Program-made: the position numbers and the translations under genes
The notes under the pieces: generated by a model
Database searches by the model: none
Told to the model about the DNA's origin: nothing
What the model saw: only the letters and a program-made list of their open reading frames with translations
Assembly (NCBI RefSeq): GCF_000213055.1
Contig: NZ_CM001165.1
Coordinates: forward strand, 558,001 to 622,000
Source of the DNA: Streptomyces sp. Tu6071
GTDB taxonomy: Bacteria; Actinomycetota; Actinomycetes; Streptomycetales; Streptomycetaceae
Direction: 5' to 3'
Length of the DNA stretch: 64,000 nt
Part shown: positions 52,336-60,723 of the stretch, in pieces
How positions within the stretch are numbered: the stretch's first letter is position 1
Layout: each line of letters begins with the position of its first letter

Positions 52336-52809
52336 ATGACGGAGCACAGACCGTATCGAGTCGGTTATGCCCCGGGTGCTTACGATCTCTTTCATATCGG
52401 ACACCTCAACATCCTTCGGCACGCGAAGAGTCACTGCGACTACCTCGTCGCGGGCGTCGTCTCGGACGAGATGCTGGAGCAGGCCAAGGGCCGCCGGCCG
52501 ATGATCCCGCTGGTGGAGCGCCTGGAGATCGTACGCAGCGTCAAGTACGTCGACGCCGCCTTCGTGGAGACCGTGCCGGACAAGGTGGACACCTGGAAGC
52601 AGGTCCGCTTCGACGTCCTCTTCAAGGGCGACGACTGGCGGGGCACGCCGAAGGGGGACAAGCTGGAGCGCGATTTCGCGGCGGTCGGCGTGGACATCGT
52701 CTACTTCCCGTACACCGTCCACACGTCCAGCACGCAACTGCGGCGCGCGCTGGACGTGCTCACGGGGGACGAGCGGCCCGCCGGGCCGCTCAGCGCCGAA
52801 CTGCGCTGA
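52336..52809 (+). CDS. Cytidylyltransferase, glycerol-3-phosphate type
   Basis: A 157-residue nucleotidyltransferase of the TagD/GCT group. GAYDLFHIGHLNILRHAK holds the HxGH nucleotide-binding motif, KGDDWRGTPKG follows, and HTSSTQLRR replaces the canonical RTxGISTT. It would activate a polyol phosphate (glycerol phosphate or similar) with CTP. GGGGGG stands eight to fourteen bases before the ATG. The convergent CDP-alcohol phosphotransferase overlaps its 3-prime end by 20 bases and is the natural next enzyme. Confidence 0.9.
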   Translation: MTEHRPYRVGYAPGAYDLFHIGHLNILRHAKSHCDYLVAGVVSDEMLEQAKGRRPMIPLVERLEIVRSVKYVDAAFVETVPDKVDTWKQVRFDVLFKGDDWRGTPKGDKLERDFAAVGVDIVYFPYTVHTSSTQLRRALDVLTGDERPAGPLSAELR

Positions 52810-53515
52810 GTTCCCTGAACCACTTGGCGAGGAACGCGAGCAGGAAGAGCACGGCGGCGAGGGCGAGGGCCGCGTAGGCCCAGCGGAATCCGCTCCCGGC
52901 GCCGAGGAAGAGGAAGACCAGGCAGAAGATGCCGTGGTCGACGGGGAGCAGCGCGATCGCCCGCGGCGTCGAGGGGGCCGCGGCGGGCGTTCCCGGGGCC
53001 GGGCGGGGGGTGAGCTTCTCGGTGAGGAGTCCGCCGAAGAAGGTGACGACCGCCGCGAACTGGAAGACGAGCGGGAGCAGCAGCCAGGCGTCCTCGCCGT
53101 CGATGCCGTAGGCGTCCGGGTGGCGGTAGAAGGAGATGAGCACCGCCGTGTGCAGGGCGGTGATCTTCGCGCAGTCGACCACGTGGTCGAGCCACTCCCC
53201 GGCGGCGCTGCCGCCGCCGCGCAGCCGGGCGAGCTGGCCGTCCGCCGAGTCGAAGGCGAAACCGATCGCGAGGCCCAGCCACACGAGGATCCCGAGGCCC
53301 ACGGCCGGGGTGCCGATCGCGAGACCGACCACGGCGGCGAAACTGAAGAGCGCGCTGATCACCGTCACCTGGTTCGGTGTCAGGCGCAGTGCGTAGGCGC
53401 AGGCGGCGAGGACGCGTCCCGCCGGGCGGTTGGCGAAGCGGGAGTAGAGCGAGACGCCTTTCGAGGACTTCTGCGCGGTTCTCAGCTCGCGGAGCGCGGT
53501 GTTGATCGTTCCCAT
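52790..53515 (-). CDS. CDP-alcohol phosphotransferase
   Basis: A 241-residue membrane protein with about six helices. The motif D-x2-D-G-x2-A-R-x8-G-x3-D-x3-D is complete: DSADGQLAR, then GEWLDHVVD near residues 88-113. The family transfers a phospho-alcohol from CDP-alcohol to an acceptor. Placed beside a TagD-like enzyme it suggests transfer of a polyol phosphate to a lipid or to the glycopolymer; a plain phospholipid synthase is the alternative. Confidence 0.9.
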   Translation of the reverse strand: MGTINTALRELRTAQKSSKGVSLYSRFANRPAGRVLAACAYALRLTPNQVTVISALFSFAAVVGLAIGTPAVGLGILVWLGLAIGFAFDSADGQLARLRGGGSAAGEWLDHVVDCAKITALHTAVLISFYRHPDAYGIDGEDAWLLLPLVFQFAAVVTFFGGLLTEKLTPRPAPGTPAAAPSTPRAIALLPVDHGIFCLVFLFLGAGSGFRWAYAALALAAVLFLLAFLAKWFRELSAVRR

Positions 53516-53605
53516 GGCCCCCCCGGGTCATTTTTCGTTCATGTGCCGGTCAATGATGTCAGGCGCCCTCGGCGGCCCGGCGGCCGGTACGGCCGCGAGG
53601 GGTGC

Positions 53606-54640
53606 TCAGCCGACGGGCAGGCGGCGGCGCCAGTCCAGCGGCGTCACCTCGATCGCCCGCGCCGGGCTCCCGTCCCACGTCGTGCGCAGTCCCGCGGCGG
53701 CGAGCGCGGCCACCACCTCGCGCCCGATCGCGGCCGTCGTGCGCTCCTCGTCGTCGAACCCGCCGTAGTAGAGCCGCAGCCCGCCACCGGTCACGGCGTC
53801 GTCCGTGCACTGCTCGTGGAAGAACACGAAGCCCCGCGCTCCCCCCGGGCCGGCCTCCGCGCCGATCTCGCCCATGCCGCAGGAGCGGCAGCACGTGAAG
53901 TCCTCGCGGGCGACGACACCCGCCGCGTCGAGCGCGGTGAAGGCGCGCGTGAGGCGTTCGGGGTCGGTCTCGCCGTGCCACGCCTCCTGCTCCGCGAGCC
54001 GTTCGCCCCACAGCCGGTCCACGAGGGCCCGCGCCTGCGCCGCCGTCACGGGGCGGCGGTCGTCGGCGACGAAATGCTCCTCGGCGAGTTCGGCGAGGGC
54101 CTCGGGGTCGCGGTAGCCGCCGTGCAGGGCGACGCGGACGACACCCTCCAGTTCGGTGAGGTCCCCGGCGGAAAGGATGGGCGCGGGGGGCGCGTCGTCC
54201 GGTGCGGGAGGCTCTTGATCCGGTGCCAGAGCCCCCGAGTCCGGTACGGGAGCCGCCTCGTGCGGCGCGGGAGCCGCCTCGTGCGGCGCGGAGTCCCCCG
54301 GGCCGTCCGGTTCCCCGAGGTCGAGGGGACTCCATGTCAGCGCGGCGTCCCAGCCGGGGGTGCGGCGGGCCCAGCCGGTGAGGGCGGCGGCGACCGCGTC
54401 GGCGTCGTCGGTGTGCGCCTGGAAGTGCCGCCGGGCGGAGCCGTCCCGGTACTCCACCTGGTAGGAGCCCTCGTCCTCGTGCCACACCTGGGCGTAGAAG
54501 TCCGGTTCGTCCGGCAGCCGTTCGAGCACGAGGAACCGGTCCTTGCGTCCCCCGACGCGCCGCACCAGCCCGGCGAGCCCCTCCGCGGACACCCGCTCGT
54601 GGCTCTCGCCGGGCTCCGTCCTGATCACGATCGCAAGCAT
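53606..54640 (-). CDS. DUF6891-domain protein
   Basis: A 344-residue soluble protein. The N-terminal 110 residues form an independent domain (LAIVIRTEPGESHERVS). A Pro/Ala/Asp linker (about 120-160) with a repeated PHEAAPxP follows. The C-terminal part (about 180-335) has EDFTCCRSCGMGEIG and FVFFHEQCTDDA, the cysteine cluster and aromatic block I associate with DUF6891. The cluster CCRSCG may bind metal. The ATG at 54640 is preferred to a GTG ten codons upstream. Function unknown. Confidence 0.78.
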   Translation of the reverse strand: MLAIVIRTEPGESHERVSAEGLAGLVRRVGGRKDRFLVLERLPDEPDFYAQVWHEDEGSYQVEYRDGSARRHFQAHTDDADAVAAALTGWARRTPGWDAALTWSPLDLGEPDGPGDSAPHEAAPAPHEAAPVPDSGALAPDQEPPAPDDAPPAPILSAGDLTELEGVVRVALHGGYRDPEALAELAEEHFVADDRRPVTAAQARALVDRLWGERLAEQEAWHGETDPERLTRAFTALDAAGVVAREDFTCCRSCGMGEIGAEAGPGGARGFVFFHEQCTDDAVTGGGLRLYYGGFDDEERTTAAIGREVVAALAAAGLRTTWDGSPARAIEVTPLDWRRRLPVG

Positions 54641-54692
54641 GTACGGGACTCTCGCACGCCCCACTGACAACGCGCCCCGCCCACCTCCTCCG

Positions 54693-56621
54693 TCACTCCG
54701 CCCCGCGCGCCGCCCACGCCGCCCACAGCCGGGCGTACGCGCCGTCCGCCGCGAGGAGTCCGGCGTGCGTGCCCTCCTCGACGACGCGGCCCGCCTCCAT
54801 CACGGCGACGCGGTCGGCACGTGCTGCCTGCCCCAGCCGGTGGGCGACGACGAGTGCGGTGCGGCCCCGTATCGCCTCCTCCGCCGCCTTCTCCAGCCCC
54901 CGCGCCCCCTCGCTGCCCGCCTCCGCCGCCGCCTCGTCGAGGACGACGACCGGCGGGTCGGCGAGGACCAGGCGGGCGAGGGCGAGTTGCTGCGCCTGGA
55001 GCGGGGTGAGCGCCAGTCCGCCCGCGCCGACGACGGTCGCGAGCCCTTCGGGCAGCGCGCGGGTCCAGCCCTCGGCGCCGACGGCCCGGAGCGCGGCGGC
55101 GAGGTCGGAGGCGGCGGCGCCGGGCCGGGCGAGGAGGAGGTTGTCGGCGAGGGTCCCGGCGAAGACGTGCGTGTCCTGGTCGACGAGGAGGACGCGGGGG
55201 CCCTCGCCCGCCGCGGCCCGTACGGTGACGCTCCCGGCGGTGGGGGCGTGGGCCCCGGCGACGATCCGGGCCAGTGTGCTCTTGCCCGCGCCGCTCGCCC
55301 CGACGAGCGTGACGTGCTCGCCGGGCGCGAGCCGCAGGTCGACGCCGTGCAGGACGGGGTGCCCCGGGCGGTAGTCGTGCCGGATGCCGAGGGCGGAGAC
55401 GGCGTACGCGCCGGGCGCGGACGGCGCGGTACGCGCCTCCTCGGACGTTCCTGGCGGCGACGCCGCTACGAGGTCGGCGACACCGACCAGCCGCGCGAGG
55501 CCCGCGGCGGCCTCCTGCGCGGTGCCCGCGAGCGCGAGCAGGATGTTCACCGGGTCGAAGAGCCGGACGAAGAGCAGCGCGGCGGCCGTCGCCTCGCCGA
55601 CGCGCGCGGAGCCGTCCCGGACGAGGACGTGGCCGACGACGAGGATGAGCGCGAGGCCGACGAACTCGGCGACGTTGAGGCGCCCGTAGAAGCGGGAGCG
55701 GAGGGTCGTGGCGCGCTGGGCGTACGCGACCGCGTCGGCGGAGCGCTCCTCGATGCGGCGGGTGTGGCGGGCGCCGAGCCGGAAGGCCCGTACCGTCGCC
55801 GCGCCCGAGACCGATTCGAGTGTCTGCCGCGCGCGTTCGGCGCCGACTTCGCGCTGGCGCGCGTACAGCGGGGTCGAGCGGCGCAGGTACCAGCGCAGGG
55901 TCGCGGCCTGGATCGGTACGGCGCACAGCCCCGCGAGGGCGAAGCGCCAGTCGAGCGCGGTGAGCCCGACGAGGGTCGCGGCGAGCGTGAGCGCGGAGCC
56001 CGCGAGGCCCGGGACGACGTCGCGCACGGCGCGCGCCACGAGCGCCGCGTCGTCGCCGATGCGCGCGGCGAGGTCGCCCGTGCCCGCCTCCTCGACGCGT
56101 TGTGAGGGCAGCGCGAGGGCGCGGGCGACGACCCGTTCCCGCAGCCGCGCGAGCGCCCCCTCGCCGACGCGGGCCACGAGCCCGGCCCCGGTCGCGGTCA
56201 GGACGGCCTGGAGCAGCGCGGCCCCGAACAGCACGAGCGCGGCCCCGGTGACGGCGCCGCTCGTCCCGCCCTCGCGCACGGTGTCGACGATCCACCCCAG
56301 CGCGAAGGGCCCCGCGAGCCCGGCCGCCGCGTCCGCGGCGAACACGGCGACGGCCGCGAGCGCCCGCCCCCGGTGGGGCCGCGTCAACTCCCGCGCCGCG
56401 CCCCAGGTACGCCGCGAGGTGGCGGTGGGCAGGAGGGAGCGCTGGGTGTCGCCGTCACGGGGCGGGACGGCGTTCTTCCCGTCCCTCCCGGAGGCGGACC
56501 GCCCGCCGCCCGGCTCCCCCGCCGGCGCGGCGGGCCCCGGCACAGCGCGCGTCCGCGCCGCGAGGCCGCCCCGCTCGCCGGGGCCCTCCGTCCCCGCCGG
56601 TGTCCCGTCCGTGGCGTTCAT
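54693..56621 (-). CDS. ABC transporter, membrane-ATPase fusion, half with intact Walker A
   Basis: A 642-residue half-transporter: a Pro/Gly-rich N-terminus (1-75), six membrane helices (about 85-370) and an ATPase domain. The Walker A GASGAGKST (near 455) and Walker B VVVLDEAAAEA with catalytic Glu are complete. The signature motif reads LTPLQAQQL instead of LSGGQ. The partner from 56618-58366 has the opposite defects, so together they form one good ATP site. The ATG overlaps the partner stop (ATGA). The neighbourhood of iron-siderophore genes suggests a siderophore substrate, by inference. Confidence 0.9.
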   Translation of the reverse strand: MNATDGTPAGTEGPGERGGLAARTRAVPGPAAPAGEPGGGRSASGRDGKNAVPPRDGDTQRSLLPTATSRRTWGAARELTRPHRGRALAAVAVFAADAAAGLAGPFALGWIVDTVREGGTSGAVTGAALVLFGAALLQAVLTATGAGLVARVGEGALARLRERVVARALALPSQRVEEAGTGDLAARIGDDAALVARAVRDVVPGLAGSALTLAATLVGLTALDWRFALAGLCAVPIQAATLRWYLRRSTPLYARQREVGAERARQTLESVSGAATVRAFRLGARHTRRIEERSADAVAYAQRATTLRSRFYGRLNVAEFVGLALILVVGHVLVRDGSARVGEATAAALLFVRLFDPVNILLALAGTAQEAAAGLARLVGVADLVAASPPGTSEEARTAPSAPGAYAVSALGIRHDYRPGHPVLHGVDLRLAPGEHVTLVGASGAGKSTLARIVAGAHAPTAGSVTVRAAAGEGPRVLLVDQDTHVFAGTLADNLLLARPGAAASDLAAALRAVGAEGWTRALPEGLATVVGAGGLALTPLQAQQLALARLVLADPPVVVLDEAAAEAGSEGARGLEKAAEEAIRGRTALVVAHRLGQAARADRVAVMEAGRVVEEGTHAGLLAADGAYARLWAAWAARGAE

Positions 56622-58366
56622 GCGCTGACCACCTTTCCGTAGAAGCTGTCGGTGGCGAGGAGGGCGGTGTGCGGGCCGCTCGCGGTCACGCGGCCCTCGC
56701 GGAGGACGGCCACGCGGTCGCAGGCGCCGAGGAGGGCGGGGGACGAGGTGAGGACAAGGGTCGTGCGGCCCGCGCGCAGGGTGCGGATGCCGCGTGCGAT
56801 ACGGGTCTGTGTCACCGCGTCGACCGCGGTCGTCGGGTCGTGCAGGACGAGTACGGGCGGCGCGGCGCGCAGCGCGCGGGCCAGGGCGAGGCGCTGGCGT
56901 TGCCCGCCGGAGAGGAAGGCGCCGCGCTCGCCGACCCGGGTCGCCGTGCCGTGCGGGAGACCGTCGACGAGGTCCGTGGCGGCCGCGGCGTGCAGGGCCT
57001 CGGTGTCGGCGCTCGTGGCCGTCTCCCCGGCCTCCCCCTCGTCGGGGCGGAGGTTGTCGAGGACCGTGCCGTCGAAGAGGTACGCCTGGTGGGGGGCGAC
57101 GAGGACGGCGCCGCGCGCCTCCGCGCGGTCGAGGGCGGTCAGGGGCACGCCGTCCAGGCATATCGTCCCGTGCGCGGGGGCGAGGTCGCCCGCGAGGCAG
57201 GCGAGGAGTTCGGCCGCCGCGACCGGCTCGGGGACGACGAGACCGAGGTGTTCGCCGGGGGCGAGGCGCAGGTCCACGCCGCGCAGCGCCTCGTGCGCGA
57301 GGCCCCGTACCGTCAGCTCGCCCCGTACCGGCACGTCCTCGGGCAGCCGGGCCGTACCGGGCGGTGGCGCGGGCGCGTCGAGGAGGACGGCGACGCGGCG
57401 CGCGCTCGCGCGGGCGCGGGCGAGCGCGGGGCCGAGTTCCAGGAGGCCCTGGATCGGGGCCAGGAGGAACTGGCAGAGCCCCACGCACGCGATGAGGTCG
57501 CCGAGTCCGAGGTCCCCACCGAGCGCGAGGCGCCCGGCGACGAGTGCGACGGCGGCGACGAGGACCCCGGCGAGCAGCGTCCCGGCGCCGTCGAGCACCG
57601 CTTCGGTGCGGGCCGCGGTGACAGTCGCGCGCAGGCTCTCGCGATTGACGCCCTCGTAGTGGCGCAGCGCGGTGCGTTCGGCGCGCAGGCCCTTGAGGAC
57701 GCGCAGTCCGCTCACGTAGTCGACGGCGGTCGCCGCGGCGCGCGCGGCGGCGGCCTGCTCGGCGGCGCCCCGGCGCTCCAGCGGACGGCCCGCGCGGTTC
57801 ATGAGGAGGAGCACGGCGGGCGTGCCGAGGAGGACGAGGACTCCGAGGGGGACGGACATGCGCAGCAGGAGGGCGGCACCGAGGCCGACGGCGACGAGGT
57901 TGCCCGTCGTCATGCCGAGCCAGCTCGTGAACTGGCCGACCACCTGCGTGTCGGAGCCGGTGACGGTGAGCAGGTCGCCGGGGAGCCGGTCGCGGCCGGC
58001 CGCGTCGTCGTGGGCGAGGAGGCGCCCCGCGAGCCGGACACGGAGGCGGTGCGCGGAGTGTTCGCGCGCGCGGGTGGAGAGGCGGGAGCCGAAGCGGTAA
58101 CAGAGCGAGAGGAACAGGAAGTCGGCGGCGAGCAGGGCGAGGCAGCCGAGCAGCGCCCCCGCCGCCCCTCCGTCCACGGCGCGGTCCACGACGACGCCGA
58201 CGACGACGGGCACGAGCGCCTCGCCCGCCTGGTGCCCCGCGAGCAGGACGAGCGAGCCGAGCAGCGGGCCCCGTACGGAACGGGCCGCCGCGGCGAGAAC
58301 GGCACCGGGTCCGCGCGGGGGCGGGGCGACGGGCCGGGCGTCCTGGGCGGGGGGCTTCACGGGCAT
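56618..58366 (-). CDS. ABC transporter, membrane-ATPase fusion, half with intact signature motif
   Basis: A 582-residue half-transporter with six helices (about 35-320) and an ATPase domain. Where Walker A should be (near 385) the sequence is GLVVPEPVAAAELLACLAGD, without GK[ST]. Walker B is VLVLHDPTTAVD, with Pro where the catalytic Glu is expected. The signature LSGGQRQRLALARAL is perfect. It complements the other half. A GTG at 58369 adds one residue; the ATG at 58366 fits the AAGG better. It is divergent from the AraC regulator with an iron-box-like site between. Confidence 0.9.
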   Translation of the reverse strand: MPVKPPAQDARPVAPPPRGPGAVLAAAARSVRGPLLGSLVLLAGHQAGEALVPVVVGVVVDRAVDGGAAGALLGCLALLAADFLFLSLCYRFGSRLSTRAREHSAHRLRVRLAGRLLAHDDAAGRDRLPGDLLTVTGSDTQVVGQFTSWLGMTTGNLVAVGLGAALLLRMSVPLGVLVLLGTPAVLLLMNRAGRPLERRGAAEQAAAARAAATAVDYVSGLRVLKGLRAERTALRHYEGVNRESLRATVTAARTEAVLDGAGTLLAGVLVAAVALVAGRLALGGDLGLGDLIACVGLCQFLLAPIQGLLELGPALARARASARRVAVLLDAPAPPPGTARLPEDVPVRGELTVRGLAHEALRGVDLRLAPGEHLGLVVPEPVAAAELLACLAGDLAPAHGTICLDGVPLTALDRAEARGAVLVAPHQAYLFDGTVLDNLRPDEGEAGETATSADTEALHAAAATDLVDGLPHGTATRVGERGAFLSGGQRQRLALARALRAAPPVLVLHDPTTAVDAVTQTRIARGIRTLRAGRTTLVLTSSPALLGACDRVAVLREGRVTASGPHTALLATDSFYGKVVSA

Positions 58367-58469
58367 CACCTTCGGAGGCGTGGTCTGCGGGGGCGGTCGT
58401 GGTCCGGGGTGCGGACGAGCGGAAGGCCGTCCGTGCGAACGAGCGGGAGGCCGTCCCGGCGCCCCCGCC

Positions 58470-58488
58470 TCAGGTTAGGGCTGGCTAA
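58470..58488. promoter_or_regulatory. Iron-box-like site between the ABC pair and the AraC gene
   Basis: TCAGGTTAGGGCTGGCTAA matches the DmdR/IdeR consensus TTAGGTTAGGCTAACCTAA at 13 of 19 positions, with the left half almost perfect. It lies between divergent starts at 58366 and 58520, so iron-dependent repression of both is likely. It is weaker than the sites at 60389 and 60688. Confidence 0.5.
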
Positions 58489-58519
58489 GTTTGACGGGTG
58501 TGCGATACGGTGACGCGCC

Positions 58520-59335
58520 ATGTCGCTGAACAGACAACCCGGCGCCGAGCCCGCTCCCGGCGGCAAGGGCGCGGTCCCCGGTGATTCCCGGGGCGCCCTG
58601 CGGGTCATGAACTTCGAGATGCCGGGCGGCCGTCGCTTCGAGCGGCACGAGCACTCCGCGCACCAGCTCGCCTGGGCTGCGGCGGGGACCCTCACGGTGG
58701 ACATCGGCGCGCACTCCTGGGTCCTGCCGCCGACGCTCGCGCTCTGGATACCGGCGGGGACCCCGCACACGACGAGCGCGACGCGTCCCGCGCTCATGCG
58801 GAGCGTCTACCTCCTGCCCCGGCACTCCCCCGTGCGCCGGCCGGGCCCGACCGTGGTCGCGGTGGGCCCGCTGCTGCGCGAACTCATCACACACCTCGCG
58901 GACACGCCGCTGGAACCGGGCCCGCGCGCCCGCGCCGAGGCGCTGCTCCCGGATCTGCTGCGGCCCGTGGAGGTGACGACGATCGAGGTCCCGATGCCGC
59001 GCGACGAGCGGGCCCTGCGCGTCGCCGAGGCGCTCGTCGCGCACCCGGCCGATCCCCGCTCGCTGGACGAGTGGGGCCGTCTCGTCGGCGCGAGCGCGCG
59101 CACCCTGGCCCGGCTCTTCAGCGCGGAGACGGGCCTGTCCTTCGGGCGCTGGCGCACGCGGGCCCGGCTGCGGGCGGGTCTGGAGCACATGGCGGTCAAC
59201 CGCCCGCTGACGGCGGTCGCGCACCGTGTCGGCTACACCTCGCCCAGCTCGTTCGTCGCGGCCTTCCGCCACGAGACGGGCCGCACCCCCGGCGCCTACT
59301 TCTCGGCGAGCCAGGGGCAGGGCGGCGGCGACTGA
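58520..59335 (+). CDS. AraC-family transcriptional regulator
   Basis: A 271-residue regulator. The N-terminal cupin-like domain (about 30-110) has RFERHEHSAHQLAWAAAG and WIPAGTPHT, with His residues that may bind a metal or ligand. The C-terminal double helix-turn-helix (about 165-265) has LDEWGRLVGASARTLARLFSAETG and the family end VAHRVGYTSPSSFVAAFRHETG. No Shine-Dalgarno sequence is clear. TACGGT about nine bases before the ATG could direct a nearly leaderless message. Position between siderophore ABC genes suggests that it senses a siderophore, as in PchR/YbtA-type regulators. Confidence 0.9.
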   Translation: MSLNRQPGAEPAPGGKGAVPGDSRGALRVMNFEMPGGRRFERHEHSAHQLAWAAAGTLTVDIGAHSWVLPPTLALWIPAGTPHTTSATRPALMRSVYLLPRHSPVRRPGPTVVAVGPLLRELITHLADTPLEPGPRARAEALLPDLLRPVEVTTIEVPMPRDERALRVAEALVAHPADPRSLDEWGRLVGASARTLARLFSAETGLSFGRWRTRARLRAGLEHMAVNRPLTAVAHRVGYTSPSSFVAAFRHETGRTPGAYFSASQGQGGGD

Positions 59336-59375
59336 GGCGGCGCGGACCGGGGCACCCGCTGCCTCCGCCCACGCC

Positions 59376-60371
59376 TCACAGCTTCCGCAGCGCCTTGTCG
59401 AAGTCGTCGAGCGCGGCGATCGCGTCGCGCATGCCGCCGGGCAGGAAGTAGATGCTGCCGAAGAGCTTGTCGGCCTTCGTCGCGGCGAGCTTCTCGAAGG
59501 CGGGCTGCGCGAAGAGCTTGGGGCCGAGGTTGGCGGGCTTCCCGTCGTTGGTCGTGTAGTAGAAGACCGCGTCGGCGTCGGCGAGCTTGTTCGCGATCAG
59601 CTCGTACGAGACGGCCTGCTGCACGTCGAGCCGCCGGCTCGCCGAGGAGAAGACCGCGCCCGCGTCGGCGAGGATGCCGCCGATCGGCGAGCCGTGCCCG
59701 TACAGCCACCACTGGCCCTCGTCGAAACCGCCCTGGAGCAGCGCCCAGTGCGTCGCGGCGAGCGCCTTGGCGTGCTTCTCGCGGACGGCGGCGGCCTTCG
59801 CCTCGTACTCCTTCTTGAGCGCGTCGAGCCTGCCGTGCTCGCCGAGCACGTCGGCGGTCTGCTCCGCCATGTCGCGCCACGGGCTCTTCGACTTGCTGAA
59901 GGGCAGCAGGACGGTCGGGGCGAGGGCGCTGAGCTGCTTGTACGGGAGGTTGGTCTGCGCGTCGATGCCGATGACGAGGTCGGGGCGGAGCGCCGCGACC
60001 TTCTCGACCTGGATCTCGCCGCCGACCCCGTCGGAGACCTTCGGCACCGCGCGCCACCGCTGGAGATCCCGCGCGGGCACGTACTCCTCACCGGCGTTGA
60101 AGACCCCGGCGGGCGTGAGTCCCATGTCGAACATCGCCGACATCGGGAAGTCGTTGATGGCCACGACCCGCTTCGGCCGCGCGGGAATCTTCACCTTGCC
60201 CTTGGCGGTGTCGACGGTACGGGTCCCCGAGGCGCCCGGGGACTCGGTGCCCTTCTTGCCCCCGTCGTCCGAGTCGCTGGAGCAGGCGGCGAGGCCGGCC
60301 GCCGCGAGGATGCCCGCGGCGGAACCGAGGACACGCCGACGGGACGGTGCGGAAGCGAGGGGGCGGGACAT
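59376..60371 (-). CDS. Iron-siderophore ABC transporter binding lipoprotein
   Basis: A 331-residue FecB/FepB-type protein. SRRRVLGSAAG then a lipobox ending GLAACSSD indicate Tat-type export and lipid attachment. The two lobes joined by a long helix are seen in RPKRVVAINDFPMSAMFDMG, VAALRPDLVIGID and AFEKLAATKADKLFGSIYFLPGG (as landmarks). GGAG stands before the ATG at 60371. It is divergent from the FecCD permease genes and has an iron-box-like site at 60389-60407. The siderophore cannot be named from sequence. Confidence 0.92.
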   Translation of the reverse strand: MSRPLASAPSRRRVLGSAAGILAAAGLAACSSDSDDGGKKGTESPGASGTRTVDTAKGKVKIPARPKRVVAINDFPMSAMFDMGLTPAGVFNAGEEYVPARDLQRWRAVPKVSDGVGGEIQVEKVAALRPDLVIGIDAQTNLPYKQLSALAPTVLLPFSKSKSPWRDMAEQTADVLGEHGRLDALKKEYEAKAAAVREKHAKALAATHWALLQGGFDEGQWWLYGHGSPIGGILADAGAVFSSASRRLDVQQAVSYELIANKLADADAVFYYTTNDGKPANLGPKLFAQPAFEKLAATKADKLFGSIYFLPGGMRDAIAALDDFDKALRKL

Positions 60372-60388
60372 GTGCACTCCAAGGCGAC

Positions 60389-60407
60389 TTAGGTTTGCCT
60401 AACTTTG
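60389..60407. promoter_or_regulatory. Iron box upstream of the siderophore-binding protein gene
   Basis: TTAGGTTTGCCTAACTTTG agrees with the DmdR/IdeR consensus at 14 of 19 positions. A second CCTAAC at 60413-60418 may extend it into a double site. It lies 18 bases upstream of the ATG at 60371 on the minus strand, where binding would block transcription. Confidence 0.65.
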
Positions 60408-60687
60408 GCGAGCCTAACCAGCCGCACACCCCACCACGGACCACACGGACACGTCGTACGGCCACCCGGCCACCGCCCCGGCGCGGCCCGGCGCCGCTCC
60501 GCGCCGAGCCCGCTCGCCAACTCCCCTCGCGAACAGGCCCGATAACGGGGCGACAGGCGCCACGGAGGCGGAACGGCCGACTTTTCCCCGCGTCCGTTCA
60601 TCGACATTGAATGACCGAGAACGACCAGACAGACGAGCTTTTTATTCATATTCATGCACTTAGCGACCGAATTATGGGGAGCAGATA

Positions 60688-60706
60688 TTAGGTTAGCCTC
60701 CCCTGA
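60688..60706. promoter_or_regulatory. Iron box upstream of the FecCD permease operon
   Basis: TTAGGTTAGCCTCCCCTGA agrees with the consensus at 15 of 19 positions and ends 17 bases before the ATG at 60724. The region 60620-60690 before it is unusually A/T-rich and probably holds the promoter. The rest of the 352-base divergent space shows no gene. Confidence 0.7.
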
Positions 60707-60723
60707 TTCCAGAGGAGTCGTTC

